Assembly: GCF_024438035.1 (NCBI RefSeq) | Contig: NZ_JANFQF010000012.1 | Span: forward strand, 1-64,000 | Direction: 5' to 3' | Length of the DNA: 64,000 nucleotides | Origin: Rhodococcus tibetensis | GTDB taxonomy: Bacteria; Actinomycetota; Actinomycetes; Mycobacteriales; Mycobacteriaceae | In this document: positions 50,994 through 60,624 of the stretch, in pieces | How positions within the stretch are numbered: the stretch's first letter is position 1 | Layout: each line of letters begins with the position of its first letter | Position numbers and translations under genes: made by a program | The notes under the pieces: generated by a model | What the model was told of the DNA's origin: nothing | What the model saw: only the letters and a program-made list of their open reading frames with translations | Database searches by the model: none

Positions 50994-53051
50994 TCACGAG
51001 GTGGGCTCCAGTACCCCCTCGTCGAAATCTGTGCCGCCGTGGCGGAGCTGTTCGGACTGCTTGGGCGCGGCGGGCACCCATCCCCGCAGTTGCTGGACCA
51101 CCCCTCCGTAGCACGTGTCGGTGGACGAGGTCACGCTGGTGATGAAGCTTGCCGCTGTGCCCGACCGCCGACCGCCCATCGGGAATGTCTGCTCGAGACT
51201 GAACGACACGATGTCACCGGCCCGGCCCTGGGTCAGCACCTTCGGATCCGCACGCACCGTGTCCAGGTGCTCGCACGCTTCGTTGCCGCGCTCGGAGAAC
51301 ACCGCTTCGACCTGCACATCGCCCGGTGCGTCCTCGAGCTGCTTGAGCAGCCACGACAGCCGACGACTCGAGGTTCCCTCGTCGGGCGCCTCTACCGTGG
51401 TGCGGCAGCGAATCTTGTTGGTGCGCACATCGGCAATCACCACCAGATCCCCTGCAGTTTCGGGTATCCGTAGTACGGCCTCGAACACGCCGTCGGCCGC
51501 CAACCGCTCGGCCACCGACGCGTTCCGAGCTGCCGGGTCGGTGCTCAATCGGCGAGGGAGGACGTGCTTGACCGTGACTCCGAGCTCGGCCGTCAGCCGC
51601 AGCGCAAGATGCCGCGACAGGGACACCCACGTGTCGGCCACCGCCAATGCCTTCTCATCGCCGCCTCGCAGTGTGCCGGCGGTGACCGCATCGCGGATGG
51701 CGACCCAGTGCCGCCCCATGTCGACGAACTCAGCAGCCCCGGAGCGAGGGTGATCGAGATAGCGAAGGAACTCGGCCAGGATCCAGGCCTGGAGATCGTC
51801 GTCGATACCGCCGTGCGAGAGCAGCATCCGCGCCTCATGGGCCACCTCGGCCCACGACAGATGACGCAGCGCGACCTTCGCGAGCTTGCGGCGGTCGACC
51901 TCGACCGGCAGCTCCCCGGCGCTGGCCGGGACGTCGTTCGACAAGCTGACCACCACGTCGTACTTCTTCTTGCGTGCCACGTCGAGGTAGTTTTCGAGCT
52001 GCTCTTTCTTGAGTTTGCCGTTGCCGGTCTTGACCTCGAGCAAAGCGGTCCACAGCCGGCTGCCGCGAGAGACCTTCAGGACGGCGTCCGGAATGACCTT
52101 TGTCTCGCCCTGCTCGTACTGCACCTCGACGTAACCTTCGAAGGCGCCGGCCGGTGCCCCGATCCGCGCACACACCGCGCGTGCGAACGGGCGCACAGCC
52201 TGCATGGTGGCGATCAACGCCGAAGTGGCGCGCCGCTCCTGTTCCTCCCCGGTTCCGACGCCGATGACCGAGAACAAACGTGCCGGCTGCCAGGTGTCGA
52301 GTTCGGCGAGCATGAACTCGCGTGGCTTGGACTTCTTCACCACTCGCTTCGCGGTGCGCACGCCCCGGCTCTTCGCTTTCGGCGCGGCGGCCGCCTTGGC
52401 CGGTTGTTCGGGCACCGCCTCCTTGTGCGGGGTATCACCGGTGGAGTCGTGCGGCTCTGTCGCGACGAGTTCGGTGTTCGAGACGTCTTCGGGGGCTTCG
52501 GTGGGTTCGAGATCCGGATCGTCATCGACGGCGACCCCGAAGTCCGTCGCCAGGCCGGCCAGCCCGGACTCCCAGCCCTGTCCGACCGCGCGTACCTTCC
52601 ATTCACTGGCACGGCGGTACACCTCGCCGAAGACGAACGCGGACTCGGTGGTGGCGTCGGCGGTGACGTACTCCGCCACCGAATGCCCGGCCCCGTCGAC
52701 AACCCGGAGAGCGAGTTTGCCGAGGTCACCGAAGTTGCCGGAGCTGACACTGCCGACCAATGCCACCGTGTGCACGTCCTCGGGCACGGCAGACAGGTCG
52801 AGAGCGATCCGTGCCTGCGCTCCTTCCTCGGTCGTACCCGCGCCCAGGAACCTGACCGAACCATCCGACGATTCCGGCTGGTTGTAGAACACGAAGTCGT
52901 CGTCGGAGCGAACCTTCCTGTCCGCATTCAGAAGTAGAGCCGACGCGTCGACCTCGATCTCCGCTTCGGTCCATCCGATGACCACGTCGATCTGGAACAC
53001 GTCACTCGGCAGAGACATGTTCTGTCCCTTGGACATCATCGGAAGAGTCAT
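50994..53051 (-). CDS. TerD domain fused to a PD-(D/E)XK nuclease-like domain
   Basis: 685 residues. The TerD sandwich spans about 12-175 (IDVVIGWTEAEIEVDASALL, LNADRKVRSDDDFVFYNQPE, RIALDLSAVPEDVHTVALVG). A charged Pro/Ala/Lys linker (180-245) leads to the second part, where Pro321-Asp322 (VIPDAVLKVSRGSRLW) and Glu339-x-Lys341 (ALLEVKTGNGKLKKEQLENY) give a complete PD-(D/E)XK active-site pattern, followed by a large helical C-terminal region to 600. The ATG at 53051 follows GAAGGTGG. No catalysis is shown; the motif makes a DNA-acting stress or defence role plausible. Confidence 0.8.
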   Translation of the reverse strand: MTLPMMSKGQNMSLPSDVFQIDVVIGWTEAEIEVDASALLLNADRKVRSDDDFVFYNQPESSDGSVRFLGAGTTEEGAQARIALDLSAVPEDVHTVALVGSVSSGNFGDLGKLALRVVDGAGHSVAEYVTADATTESAFVFGEVYRRASEWKVRAVGQGWESGLAGLATDFGVAVDDDPDLEPTEAPEDVSNTELVATEPHDSTGDTPHKEAVPEQPAKAAAAPKAKSRGVRTAKRVVKKSKPREFMLAELDTWQPARLFSVIGVGTGEEQERRATSALIATMQAVRPFARAVCARIGAPAGAFEGYVEVQYEQGETKVIPDAVLKVSRGSRLWTALLEVKTGNGKLKKEQLENYLDVARKKKYDVVVSLSNDVPASAGELPVEVDRRKLAKVALRHLSWAEVAHEARMLLSHGGIDDDLQAWILAEFLRYLDHPRSGAAEFVDMGRHWVAIRDAVTAGTLRGGDEKALAVADTWVSLSRHLALRLTAELGVTVKHVLPRRLSTDPAARNASVAERLAADGVFEAVLRIPETAGDLVVIADVRTNKIRCRTTVEAPDEGTSSRRLSWLLKQLEDAPGDVQVEAVFSERGNEACEHLDTVRADPKVLTQGRAGDIVSFSLEQTFPMGGRRSGTAASFITSVTSSTDTCYGGVVQQLRGWVPAAPKQSEQLRHGGTDFDEGVLEPTS

Positions 53052-53270
53052 CGGACCCACCTTCGTTCGACCCGGAATAATAGTCACCTGTACGGCCGAA
53101 CACTGCCCTTGCCGGATACAAGCGTCCGTCGCATCGAATCGCATACTAATCGGTCCGATTCGAGCGCAACCGGCATCTGGGCGAAAATGACACTCCTTAC
53201 CCAAAGCGCAGCCGAGGGCACGATCGTGTCGAAATACCCACTGGCCGACAGGTAGCGGAGAGCCACCGCC

Positions 53271-54662
53271 TCACATCGACAACACCATGCGCGCGAGGAG
53301 TCGCACCCACTCCGGGTCTTCGGCGTCACGCATCCCGAAACCTTCGCCGATCGCACCGGTGAGCTCGAGGAATTCGATGGTGGGCCGAGCTATCCAGTAG
53401 GCCTCCAGCCCCTCGACCACGGTCTTGTCGCTCGCCCGCCACCCGAGGGCGGCCAGTCCCTCCGCTACCACGGCTTGACGTTCGTCCGGCGACGCGCCGG
53501 CGGCGAGGGCGAGGAGCACCAAGTATCCGGCTTCCCGCTCCACCCGATCGGTGCCGAGGGGCAGCCGGGCGAGGAGGTGGCTCCACATTCCGCGCGCATT
53601 GCCTGCGAACTCGGCCCCCAGCTTGGTCTGCACCAGCTTGCCCTTGTACTTGCGCGCCAGACCGAGTGTCTTCGTGTACGCGTGCAGCAAGTGCACCGGG
53701 CGCTGGTCGTTCTCGCGGTTGTTGGTCGACGGCCAGTCGTCGAGTCCCGGCAGTTCCCTTGCCTCCGCCACCACGGCCGGCGGTAGGTGACCGGCCTTGG
53801 TCAAGGTGATGCCGTCGGGTCCGATGCGCTGCAGGAACCAGCGCAGGTGCAGTGTCACGGCATCCTGCGCGGCCAGGTAGTCACCCGATCGTTGGGTGAG
53901 GTGGGCACGTTCGAGCATCGAATAGACCTGCGGTGCAGCGCGAGGCGGGATGTGGCGGAGCAACTCGGCGAATGCCGAGTCCGGCACCGGGCCGTGCGCC
54001 CGCACCGCCTCGTGTCCGCCCAAACTCGCGTTCACGGCCGCGGGGTCGAACGCCTCCGGCGAGAATCCCAAACCTACCCACGCCCTCGCATCGTGGTGCT
54101 CCGGATGACGGGGGTCGGCGAGCACACTCAGCAGATCGGCGTATCCGCCGGGTCCGCCCGAATCCTCGGGAGGGCACGCCCGGGCACCGGCGAGGCAATG
54201 CGTTTTGGGCTCAGGATCGCCGGCCCTGATCTGCTCGAGGACGATCGTATGGTCCCAGCCGTCCCCGAAGTCGTAGGCATAGGACAACTGGTCGCCGGGT
54301 TGCACCAACACCTGATCCAACCGGATGTCCTCCTCGCACAACTCGTCCTCTTGGTCGGCGAAGCCCTCGTCGATGCTTTCCTGCATCTCGTACCGCTCGG
54401 ATGCGGGCGGCTCCCCTGCGACCCACGCATGCAGGTGGCTGTCGTACCACCCCATCACCGTCTGCAACACCGGATGCAGCTGGTCGAGGCCCAGATTCGA
54501 CGGAACGACGAACTGCCGCCAAATGGTAGGCGACACGTCGTCGAGCTCGATGCGCAGTTGGTAACTCACGACGTCGAGTCGTCCCGCGCGCTGAGAGGGC
54601 CGGTCGGTGACCGGCTGGTCGGGAACGACGGAGAGATGTCTGCGTGAGCCCGAAGCTGCCAT
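53271..54662 (-). CDS. Plasmid pRiA4b ORF-3-like domain protein
   Basis: 463 residues. The N-terminal half (about 30-190) is the pRiA4b ORF-3 domain: LDDVSPTIWRQFVVPSNLG, LHPVLQTVMGWYDSHLHAWV, YAYDFGDGWDHTIVLEQIRA and CPPEDSGGPGGYADLLSVLA. The C-terminal half is helical and unassigned (RGMWSHLLARLPLGTDRVER). Members are common in bacteria and of unknown function, some linked to mobile DNA. It is on the same strand as the TerD-nuclease gene but 220 bases from it. Confidence 0.82.
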   Translation of the reverse strand: MAASGSRRHLSVVPDQPVTDRPSQRAGRLDVVSYQLRIELDDVSPTIWRQFVVPSNLGLDQLHPVLQTVMGWYDSHLHAWVAGEPPASERYEMQESIDEGFADQEDELCEEDIRLDQVLVQPGDQLSYAYDFGDGWDHTIVLEQIRAGDPEPKTHCLAGARACPPEDSGGPGGYADLLSVLADPRHPEHHDARAWVGLGFSPEAFDPAAVNASLGGHEAVRAHGPVPDSAFAELLRHIPPRAAPQVYSMLERAHLTQRSGDYLAAQDAVTLHLRWFLQRIGPDGITLTKAGHLPPAVVAEARELPGLDDWPSTNNRENDQRPVHLLHAYTKTLGLARKYKGKLVQTKLGAEFAGNARGMWSHLLARLPLGTDRVEREAGYLVLLALAAGASPDERQAVVAEGLAALGWRASDKTVVEGLEAYWIARPTIEFLELTGAIGEGFGMRDAEDPEWVRLLARMVLSM

Positions 54663-54788
54663 GGGGTCATGGTAGGGCCACCTTCACCGAGTCGCGACAA
54701 CGTTGACGAGCCGAATCCGGCATCTGGGCACCGATGCGTGTGACGATGGTGCGGTTGGTTGACGTCCGGGAACGGTGTGGAGAACATG

Positions 54789-55139
54789 ATGGAAGTTCGG
54801 AAAGTCGTGGACCTACGGCAGGACGACGCCGGGGCTCCGCGCGTCTTCGGTGAGCCTTTCGAGACAACCGACGGTTCCACGATCATTAGTGTCGCGCGGG
54901 TTCACCGTGGGCTTCGCCTTGGCAGGCTGAGCGGAGGCGGTGCCGGGCGGCGGGGCGGCGATCTCGCTGTGTCGCCGGTCGGCGTGTTCGTCATCCACGG
55001 CGGCAGAGTGAGGTGGCAGCCGACCGTCGATTCCACTCGACTTGCCCTACTGGGTGAGTTGATCGGGTTGGCGTCGGCGGTGATAGCCACGCTGGCTGTT
55101 CTGCGTCGTCCGCCGTGGCCTGATCTACGGCGACGGTGA
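54789..55139 (+). CDS. GerW/YtfJ-like protein with C-terminal hydrophobic segment
   Basis: 116 residues: RVFGEPFETTDGSTIISVAR, VHRGLRLGRLSGGGAGRRGG and LAVSPVGVFVIHGGRVRWQP, the small beta-rich GerW (sporulation YtfJ) pattern, then ALLGELIGLASAVIATLAVL, a likely membrane helix. GGAG (54779-54782) favours the second ATG at 54789. Related proteins occur widely in non-sporulating actinobacteria with no known role. Confidence 0.65.
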   Translation: MEVRKVVDLRQDDAGAPRVFGEPFETTDGSTIISVARVHRGLRLGRLSGGGAGRRGGDLAVSPVGVFVIHGGRVRWQPTVDSTRLALLGELIGLASAVIATLAVLRRPPWPDLRRR

Positions 55140-55140
55140 A

Positions 55141-56784
55141 CTACCCGAGTTCGTCGGAATCCTGGCCGACGCCCTCACCTTTGGGCGCGCCCACGGGAAT
55201 TCGGGGAACACGGCCGGTGAAGAACAACGCCGCGATGGCAAGCAGCGCGGTAACGCCGTACGCGACCCGCAACGCCTCGAGACGGGCGTCGGAATTGAGA
55301 TCGAGGATGTCCTGGGCGGTGGACTCGGGCACCGAAGCGTCCGTCAGGGCCGCCTCGAGTTGCGTGTCGGACAGGAAGGGGACACCGCCGGCCAGTTCGG
55401 TGGTGGCCTGTTGCTGCACCGCAGCCGGCACGTCGGGGTTGGCTTGAATTCCCGCAACAATGGAGGTGCTCAGGGTCGCGATGAGCACCGATCCGATCAA
55501 CGCCGTACCCAACGATGCGCCGAGGTTGGTGGCCGTGTTCTGCAGTCCCCCGACCTCCGCGCTCTGGGAGTCCGGGACGGCGGAGACGGTGACCGCCCCG
55601 AGTTGGGAGGCCAGTGCGCCCAGTCCGAGGCCCATCAGCAACATCGGCACGGCCACCACGCCGGCGTTGGCGCCGGGGTCCATCCCGGCCACGAGAAACA
55701 GGATGCCGACGATCATCGACGTCAGACCGAAACGGACGACGCGGCGCGGATTCGCCTGCGGCCACAACTTGGGGATTCCGGCGGCGGCCAGCAGGAGTGC
55801 GATCGACAGCGGGATCAGGCGCAGACCGGTCTGCAGTGCGTTGAGTTCGAGCACCACCGACAGGAACAGCGGGACGGTGAAGAACACCCCCGCCTGCACC
55901 GTGAACTGGGCGAAGAACATGCTGAGCCCACCCGCGAGTTGGCGATTGCGCAGCAATCGGGGATCGATCAGCGGCTCACCGCCGGTGTGGGCGAGATGGG
56001 ATTCCCACCGCAGGAAGGCGTAGAGCACCAGCAGGCCAGCCAAGAGCAACCACACCACGGGCGACAGTCCGAGAACCTGCGTTCCCCCAGGTTTGGCCTG
56101 AATCCACCCCCACTCACTCGAGCGCAGGACGCCGAACACGAGCATGCCCAGGCTCACCACCGACAGTGCCGATCCGACCAGGTCGAGTCGCACCTTCACG
56201 GGTGGAACGTCATTGATCCGGCGTAACACGAGGAGGATGACGACAACGATCACCACTTCGCCGACGAAGACGTACCGCCAGGAGGCGAACGTGGTCACCG
56301 CACCACCGATGAGGGGTCCGGCGGCGACTGCCATCGCACCGGCGGCGGCCACCAGACCGTAGGCGGCAGAACGCCGTTCAGCCGGGAAGTTCGCGGCGAC
56401 GAGGGCGACGATTGCGGGCATGATCAACGCGGCACCGATACCCTCGAGCAGGGACCAGCCGATCAGCAGCACCGCCAGGTTGGGTGACAACGCCGTCACG
56501 AGGGAGCCGATGCCGTAAATGATCAGGCCGAGCGCAAAGGCCCGGCGACGACCGATGATGGTGCCCACCTTGCCGCCGGTGATCATCAGCGTCGCCATGA
56601 CGAGGGTGTACAGGGTGATGGCCGTCTGGATGCCGATGATCGTGGTACCGAGGTCCGCGGCCACCGTGGCCATCGACACGTTCATCACCGAGCTGTCCAA
56701 GGTCATCAGGAACTGGCTGGACGCGAGCACTGTCAGGACCAGGCTGGAGCCTGCCGCCACCGCTAACTTGCTTCCCGTGCTCAT
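55141..56784 (-). CDS. MFS drug exporter, DHA2 (EmrB/QacA) type
   Basis: 547 residues with about 14 hydrophobic segments. The first helix has FLMTLDSSVMNVSMATVAAD, and the loop motif KVGTIIGRRRAFALG with LLEGIGAALIMPAIVALVAA is typical of the 14-TMS drug:H+ antiporters. A C-terminal periplasmic-like stretch (LAGGVPFLSDTQLEAALTDA) lies before the last helix. It exports a hydrophobic or cationic compound. No TetR gene sits beside it, so regulation is unclear. Confidence 0.85.
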   Translation of the reverse strand: MSTGSKLAVAAGSSLVLTVLASSQFLMTLDSSVMNVSMATVAADLGTTIIGIQTAITLYTLVMATLMITGGKVGTIIGRRRAFALGLIIYGIGSLVTALSPNLAVLLIGWSLLEGIGAALIMPAIVALVAANFPAERRSAAYGLVAAAGAMAVAAGPLIGGAVTTFASWRYVFVGEVVIVVVILLVLRRINDVPPVKVRLDLVGSALSVVSLGMLVFGVLRSSEWGWIQAKPGGTQVLGLSPVVWLLLAGLLVLYAFLRWESHLAHTGGEPLIDPRLLRNRQLAGGLSMFFAQFTVQAGVFFTVPLFLSVVLELNALQTGLRLIPLSIALLLAAAGIPKLWPQANPRRVVRFGLTSMIVGILFLVAGMDPGANAGVVAVPMLLMGLGLGALASQLGAVTVSAVPDSQSAEVGGLQNTATNLGASLGTALIGSVLIATLSTSIVAGIQANPDVPAAVQQQATTELAGGVPFLSDTQLEAALTDASVPESTAQDILDLNSDARLEALRVAYGVTALLAIAALFFTGRVPRIPVGAPKGEGVGQDSDELG

Positions 56785-56831
56785 GACGTCTGGCCATCGG
56801 ACATGTCGGACCCTCTCTCAGCGAACACCTT

Positions 56832-58250
56832 TCACGTGCCGGTGGTGGCGGCGACGCGGCGTCGATCGATCGCGTCGAGCAGTGCCGCGTGGTCTCGGGT
56901 GTTCTGCTCGGCGTACGTGTCGGCGAATTCTGCCATCGCATGGTCGAATTCGTCGTCCTCCCCGAGGTAGGACGCTATCGCGATCCGGTCACCCGCTCGG
57001 GCATGCGCATAGGCGAGGGCCCGCGCACACATCCGCCCGTACAGCGTCATGACGGTGGGTGTCTGGGATTCGATCAGTGCCGACCCCTTACCGTCGCGCA
57101 GCTGGCGTACGTAGAAGTCGTGCTCGACGCCCTCGAGATCCGGGCCGCGCTCCCATCCCAGGAAGATGTCGCTGGCGGCCTGCATCAGTCGTTGCCCGTA
57201 GACGACTCGTTCGCCCTCGGTCGCGAAGGACGGGCTCTCGACATACGCCGACAACACCGAGGGTTTCGCCTCCTTGACCTGGAGAAACAGCGGATCACTG
57301 TCGTCTGCCCCCAGCATCAGGACGATCCAGGTGCGGGTGCCCACACTGCCCACCCCCACCACCTTGCGGGCAATCTGCACCAAATGGAATTGGTCGTAGA
57401 GCAGCCGCCGATCCTTCTGGAGCGTCTGTGCGTACGTGTCGAGTCGCCGCTGGGTGTCGCGGTACAACGACGCGAGGTCTTCGCCCTCATACAACTCCTC
57501 GATCGGGACGATCAGTGGCGGAGTGCTGATGATGCGCCTCTTGCCGTCGACGACTGTGGTCAGCTTCGACAGCGCCTGCACGCTGTCGCGGCGGCGGGCC
57601 TTCTCCAGCACGGTGCGGGCGCGCTTCTTCTCCGCAGAGTCGAGTTCGTCTCGGAGCTCGGTCAGTTCCGCTGTCGGCTCGATGTGTGAATACCAGACCG
57701 CCAGATTTCCCAGTAGCGCCTGCCGAGTCATGGTTTCGCGGTATTCGGCGGCGCAAGCCCGGGTGATCTTCCGACGCTTCTTTGCGCTGAATCCATTCTC
57801 GTTCGCCGCGACCGCCAGGCTCGCGACCAGGCGTTTGACATCCCATTCGAACGGGCCCGGATGTGTCTCGTCGAAGTCGTTGACACCGAACGCGAGCTTG
57901 CGTTCCGGCGTCGCGAAGATTCCGAAGTTGCTCAGGTGCGCGTCTCCGCAAAGCTGCGTGCGCAGGCCCGTCGTGGGCGCGCGCGACAGGTCGTCGGCCA
58001 TGATCGCCGCCGCACCACGGTAGAAGGTGAAGGCCGTGGCCGCCATCCGCCCGTACCGGAGCGGGACGAGGTCGGGTACCCGGTCCGCCGCCTGCCGCTC
58101 GAGAAGGTCCACCGGATCGCCCCGATCCGCGGCAACATGTTCCGCCAGCGCAGCCACTGGTGTAGCACCGCGCGCGTCCATTCCCCGTTGCGTGCGCTCG
58201 GCCCGGCTCGGATGCGCCACCGATGCCCGATCTGCCGAGGATGTCGACAT
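56832..58250 (-). CDS. DUF2252 family protein
   Basis: 472 residues. The motifs LCGDAHLSNFGIF near residue 100 and GVNDFDETHPGPFEWDVKRL are hallmarks of DUF2252, a kinase-like fold of unknown activity. The middle is charged and helical (ELRDELDSAEKKRARTVLEK). AGGAGGTGAG immediately upstream of the ATG at 58250 makes the start secure. It is a stand-alone gene next to the MFS exporter, 48 bases apart on the same strand. Confidence 0.88.
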   Translation of the reverse strand: MSTSSADRASVAHPSRAERTQRGMDARGATPVAALAEHVAADRGDPVDLLERQAADRVPDLVPLRYGRMAATAFTFYRGAAAIMADDLSRAPTTGLRTQLCGDAHLSNFGIFATPERKLAFGVNDFDETHPGPFEWDVKRLVASLAVAANENGFSAKKRRKITRACAAEYRETMTRQALLGNLAVWYSHIEPTAELTELRDELDSAEKKRARTVLEKARRRDSVQALSKLTTVVDGKRRIISTPPLIVPIEELYEGEDLASLYRDTQRRLDTYAQTLQKDRRLLYDQFHLVQIARKVVGVGSVGTRTWIVLMLGADDSDPLFLQVKEAKPSVLSAYVESPSFATEGERVVYGQRLMQAASDIFLGWERGPDLEGVEHDFYVRQLRDGKGSALIESQTPTVMTLYGRMCARALAYAHARAGDRIAIASYLGEDDEFDHAMAEFADTYAEQNTRDHAALLDAIDRRRVAATTGT

Positions 58251-58359
58251 CGCACTCACCTCCTGGACACAGTCGACACTGCAAGGCATCGCCGGTGCCG
58301 ACCGGCTCAGCCTCCCACCTCACCGCCCCCGGCAAATCATCCGAACAGGGTGAACACCG

Positions 58360-58683
58360 TCACTTCGCGGTGGTCTTGCGCGGTCGTCCACGACGCGCCG
58401 GCTTGGCCGCAACCGCAGTCTCCTCTGTGGCCTCATCGACGTTTGAGCTCTCGGACGGGCCGTCGCGCCAACTGATCTCGATCTCCAACTCGATCTGATC
58501 GCCCTCGACTTCGATCTCGAATTCCCAGCGGACCCGGTCGGCGACATCGATCGTGATCGAGTCGCCACCCGATCCCAGTTCCACCTCGGAGCCACTCGCA
58601 AGGGCCTGCCCGAGCGCGATCAGCCTGTCGGACACCTCTTTCCGGGTGAGCTCGGACGTCCGCTTGATCTCCAACTTGGGCAC
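58360..58683 (-). CDS. Amphi-Trp domain protein
   Basis: 107 residues: LTRKEVSDRLIALGQALASG, SITIDVADRVRWEFEIEVEG and ELEIEISWRDG, the amphi-Trp pattern with its paired Trp residues, then a basic C-terminal tail (KPARRGRPRKTTAK) with an AT-hook-like GRPRK. The tail may bind DNA. The function is not known. It is single. Confidence 0.8.
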   Translation of the reverse strand: MPKLEIKRTSELTRKEVSDRLIALGQALASGSEVELGSGGDSITIDVADRVRWEFEIEVEGDQIELEIEISWRDGPSESSNVDEATEETAVAAKPARRGRPRKTTAK

Positions 58684-58746
58684 GACGACTCCTGACCTCG
58701 GCGCAGTGTGTCATCACCGTAACTGTTGCGGCGGGTCGACGTTGCC

Positions 58747-59118
58747 CTAACGGCTGCGACCCGAAACAGGTCGCGGGTTGATCGACCCGAGCGGTCGACC
58801 CTCACCGCGACGAGGTCGTTGGGCGCGCCTTCTTCGGTCCGCCTCGGTCAAGCCACCCCACACACCGTAGGGTTCACCCACCGTCAGAGCATGATCGCGG
58901 CACTGCGCGAGCACGGGGCAGGGCATGCAAATCTGCCGCGCCTGTGCTTCGCGCCGGTCGCGAGCGGAACCGCGTTCACCGTCGGGCGAGAAGAACACCG
59001 CCAGGTCGGTGCCACGGCACGCGGCACGCAGCTGCCAGTTACCGACGATCTCCTCACGGGTTGGGGAACTCGTCGACGAAAGGCCTCGTCCAAGACCTGC
59101 TGCGGTGTCGGTCGGCAC
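58747..59118 (-). CDS. WhiB family iron-sulfur transcriptional regulator
   Basis: 123 residues. The four cluster-binding cysteines are at 34, 64, 67 and 73 (LRAACRG; ICMPCPVLAQC), followed by the turn GVWGGLTEADRRRRA and a basic DNA-binding tail. WhiB proteins bind a 4Fe-4S cluster and the primary sigma factor. The ribosome site GAAGAGG (59125-59131) directly touches an ATG at 59124 and sits 6 bases before the GTG at 59118, so the GTG is the likely start. It is divergent from the Ser/Thr kinase gene; bases 59132-59349 show no other gene. Confidence 0.9.
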   Translation of the reverse strand: MPTDTAAGLGRGLSSTSSPTREEIVGNWQLRAACRGTDLAVFFSPDGERGSARDRREAQARQICMPCPVLAQCRDHALTVGEPYGVWGGLTEADRRRRAQRPRRGEGRPLGSINPRPVSGRSR

Positions 59119-59361
59119 GAGCATCCTCTTCGTTCTGTCGGCGGTGGAGATAGTGTCGGCGGCATGCGTCGGGTGTTCCGCCCTCGATCACCGACGTTGC
59201 CGGTCGTCACTTCAGACTCCTCGGGCGGACGGCAAGAGAACACAGGCGTTCCCCTAGTCCTACCTAGGCACCTGAACCACACCGAGATAGATGCGCGGCG
59301 CTGCGGCTGACGACTCGAACTCCATTGGCCTCGTCGGGACCGCTGGCGCTAGCGTAAAGCT

Positions 59362-60621
59362 ATGTCGGCGCCCCAGCTTCTCGCAGATCGGTACGAGCTG
59401 CGTGCTGTGCTGGGTCGAGGCGGGATGGCCGATGTCCACGACGGCTGGGATCTGCGCCTCGGACGGGCGGTTGCCGTCAAGGTGTTGCGTCCCGAGCATG
59501 CGGCGATCCCCGACATCCGGCGACGGTTCGAGGTGGAGGCCCGGGTGGCGGCCACGTTGAACCATCCGAATGTGGTAGCCGTTCACGACTGCGGCGAGGA
59601 CGCCGGCGTCGCGTACATCGTGATGGAACGGCTACCCGGACGGACCCTCGCCGACGACATCGCGCAAGGCCCACTTCCCGAGGCCCGAGCACGCGGGATT
59701 CTCGCGGACATACTCGCCGCCGTCGGCGCAGCCCATCAATGCGGGATCTTGCACCGCGACATCAAACCGGCCAACGTGCTGTTCAGTAGCGCGGGTGTCG
59801 TGAAGGTCGCCGACTTCGGCATCGCGAAGAGCGCAGACAGCGGCCATACCACGACGGGTCAGGTGCTAGGCACAGTCGCGTATTTGAGCCCGGATCGCAT
59901 CGCGGAGAAACCTGCAACGGTGGCGGACGACCTGTACGCGGTGGGTGTTGTCGGCTACGAGGCCCTCGCCGGACACCGCCCGTTCGGCGGCGAGAACATT
60001 CTGTCGTTGGCCCGGGCGATCCTGGCCGGGGGTGCTCCCCCGCTGACCGAAGCGCGACCCGGCCTAGACCCCGGGGTTGTGCACACCATCGAGAAGGCGA
60101 TGGCGCACGATCCGCAGCACCGATTCAGCGATGCCGCGGCCATGCGCCACGCGGTTCTGGGCTATTCGGGGCGGGTGGCAGCACCCCCGCCGAGGAGCGC
60201 GCAACCTCGGACGATGGCGTTCGCCCCCGCCACCCTGTCCGCGGCGCCCTTACCCCCGGCCGATCCCCGTCGGCCACGAAGGACGGGTCTGATTCTGGCG
60301 GCGGTCGCCGCGGTGTTGGTCGCACTGGTTGTGGGCGCGCTGGCCATCGCGTCGCAGGGTAACGACGGCGCCGGAAGTCCCGCCGTGGCACCCGCAACCT
60401 CGAGCCAGGCTCCCACACCCTCGCCGACCCTGACCGGCACCGAAGAACTTCCAGTCGCGCCGCCGGTGTCGGTCGGCGTTCCCGTTCCCGCCCCACCGGC
60501 ACAGATTCCCGAACCGCCGAACCCGAACGGCAACAGCGGTAACGGGAACGGAAACAACAGCGGGAACGGAAACAATAAGGACAAGGAGAAGGAAAAGGAA
60601 AACGGGCGCGGCGGAAACTGA
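59362..60621 (+). CDS. Membrane Ser/Thr protein kinase (PknB-type) with low-complexity tail
   Basis: 419 residues. Kinase domain about 11-265: VLGRGGMADVHDG loop, Lys40 (VAVKVL), HRDIKPANVL with catalytic Asp133, DFG at 151-153. After a Pro-rich linker one membrane helix (309-330, ILAAVAAVLVALVVGALAIA) and an extracellular tail rich in Pro/Thr/Ser, then Asn/Gly (NPNGNSGNGNGNNSG) and Lys/Glu repeats (KDKEKEKENGRGG). No PASTA domain is present. TAGCGT lies 6 bases before the ATG with no ribosome site: leaderless. Confidence 0.93.
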   Translation: MSAPQLLADRYELRAVLGRGGMADVHDGWDLRLGRAVAVKVLRPEHAAIPDIRRRFEVEARVAATLNHPNVVAVHDCGEDAGVAYIVMERLPGRTLADDIAQGPLPEARARGILADILAAVGAAHQCGILHRDIKPANVLFSSAGVVKVADFGIAKSADSGHTTTGQVLGTVAYLSPDRIAEKPATVADDLYAVGVVGYEALAGHRPFGGENILSLARAILAGGAPPLTEARPGLDPGVVHTIEKAMAHDPQHRFSDAAAMRHAVLGYSGRVAAPPPRSAQPRTMAFAPATLSAAPLPPADPRRPRRTGLILAAVAAVLVALVVGALAIASQGNDGAGSPAVAPATSSQAPTPSPTLTGTEELPVAPPVSVGVPVPAPPAQIPEPPNPNGNSGNGNGNNSGNGNNKDKEKEKENGRGGN

Positions 60622-60624
60622 AGT

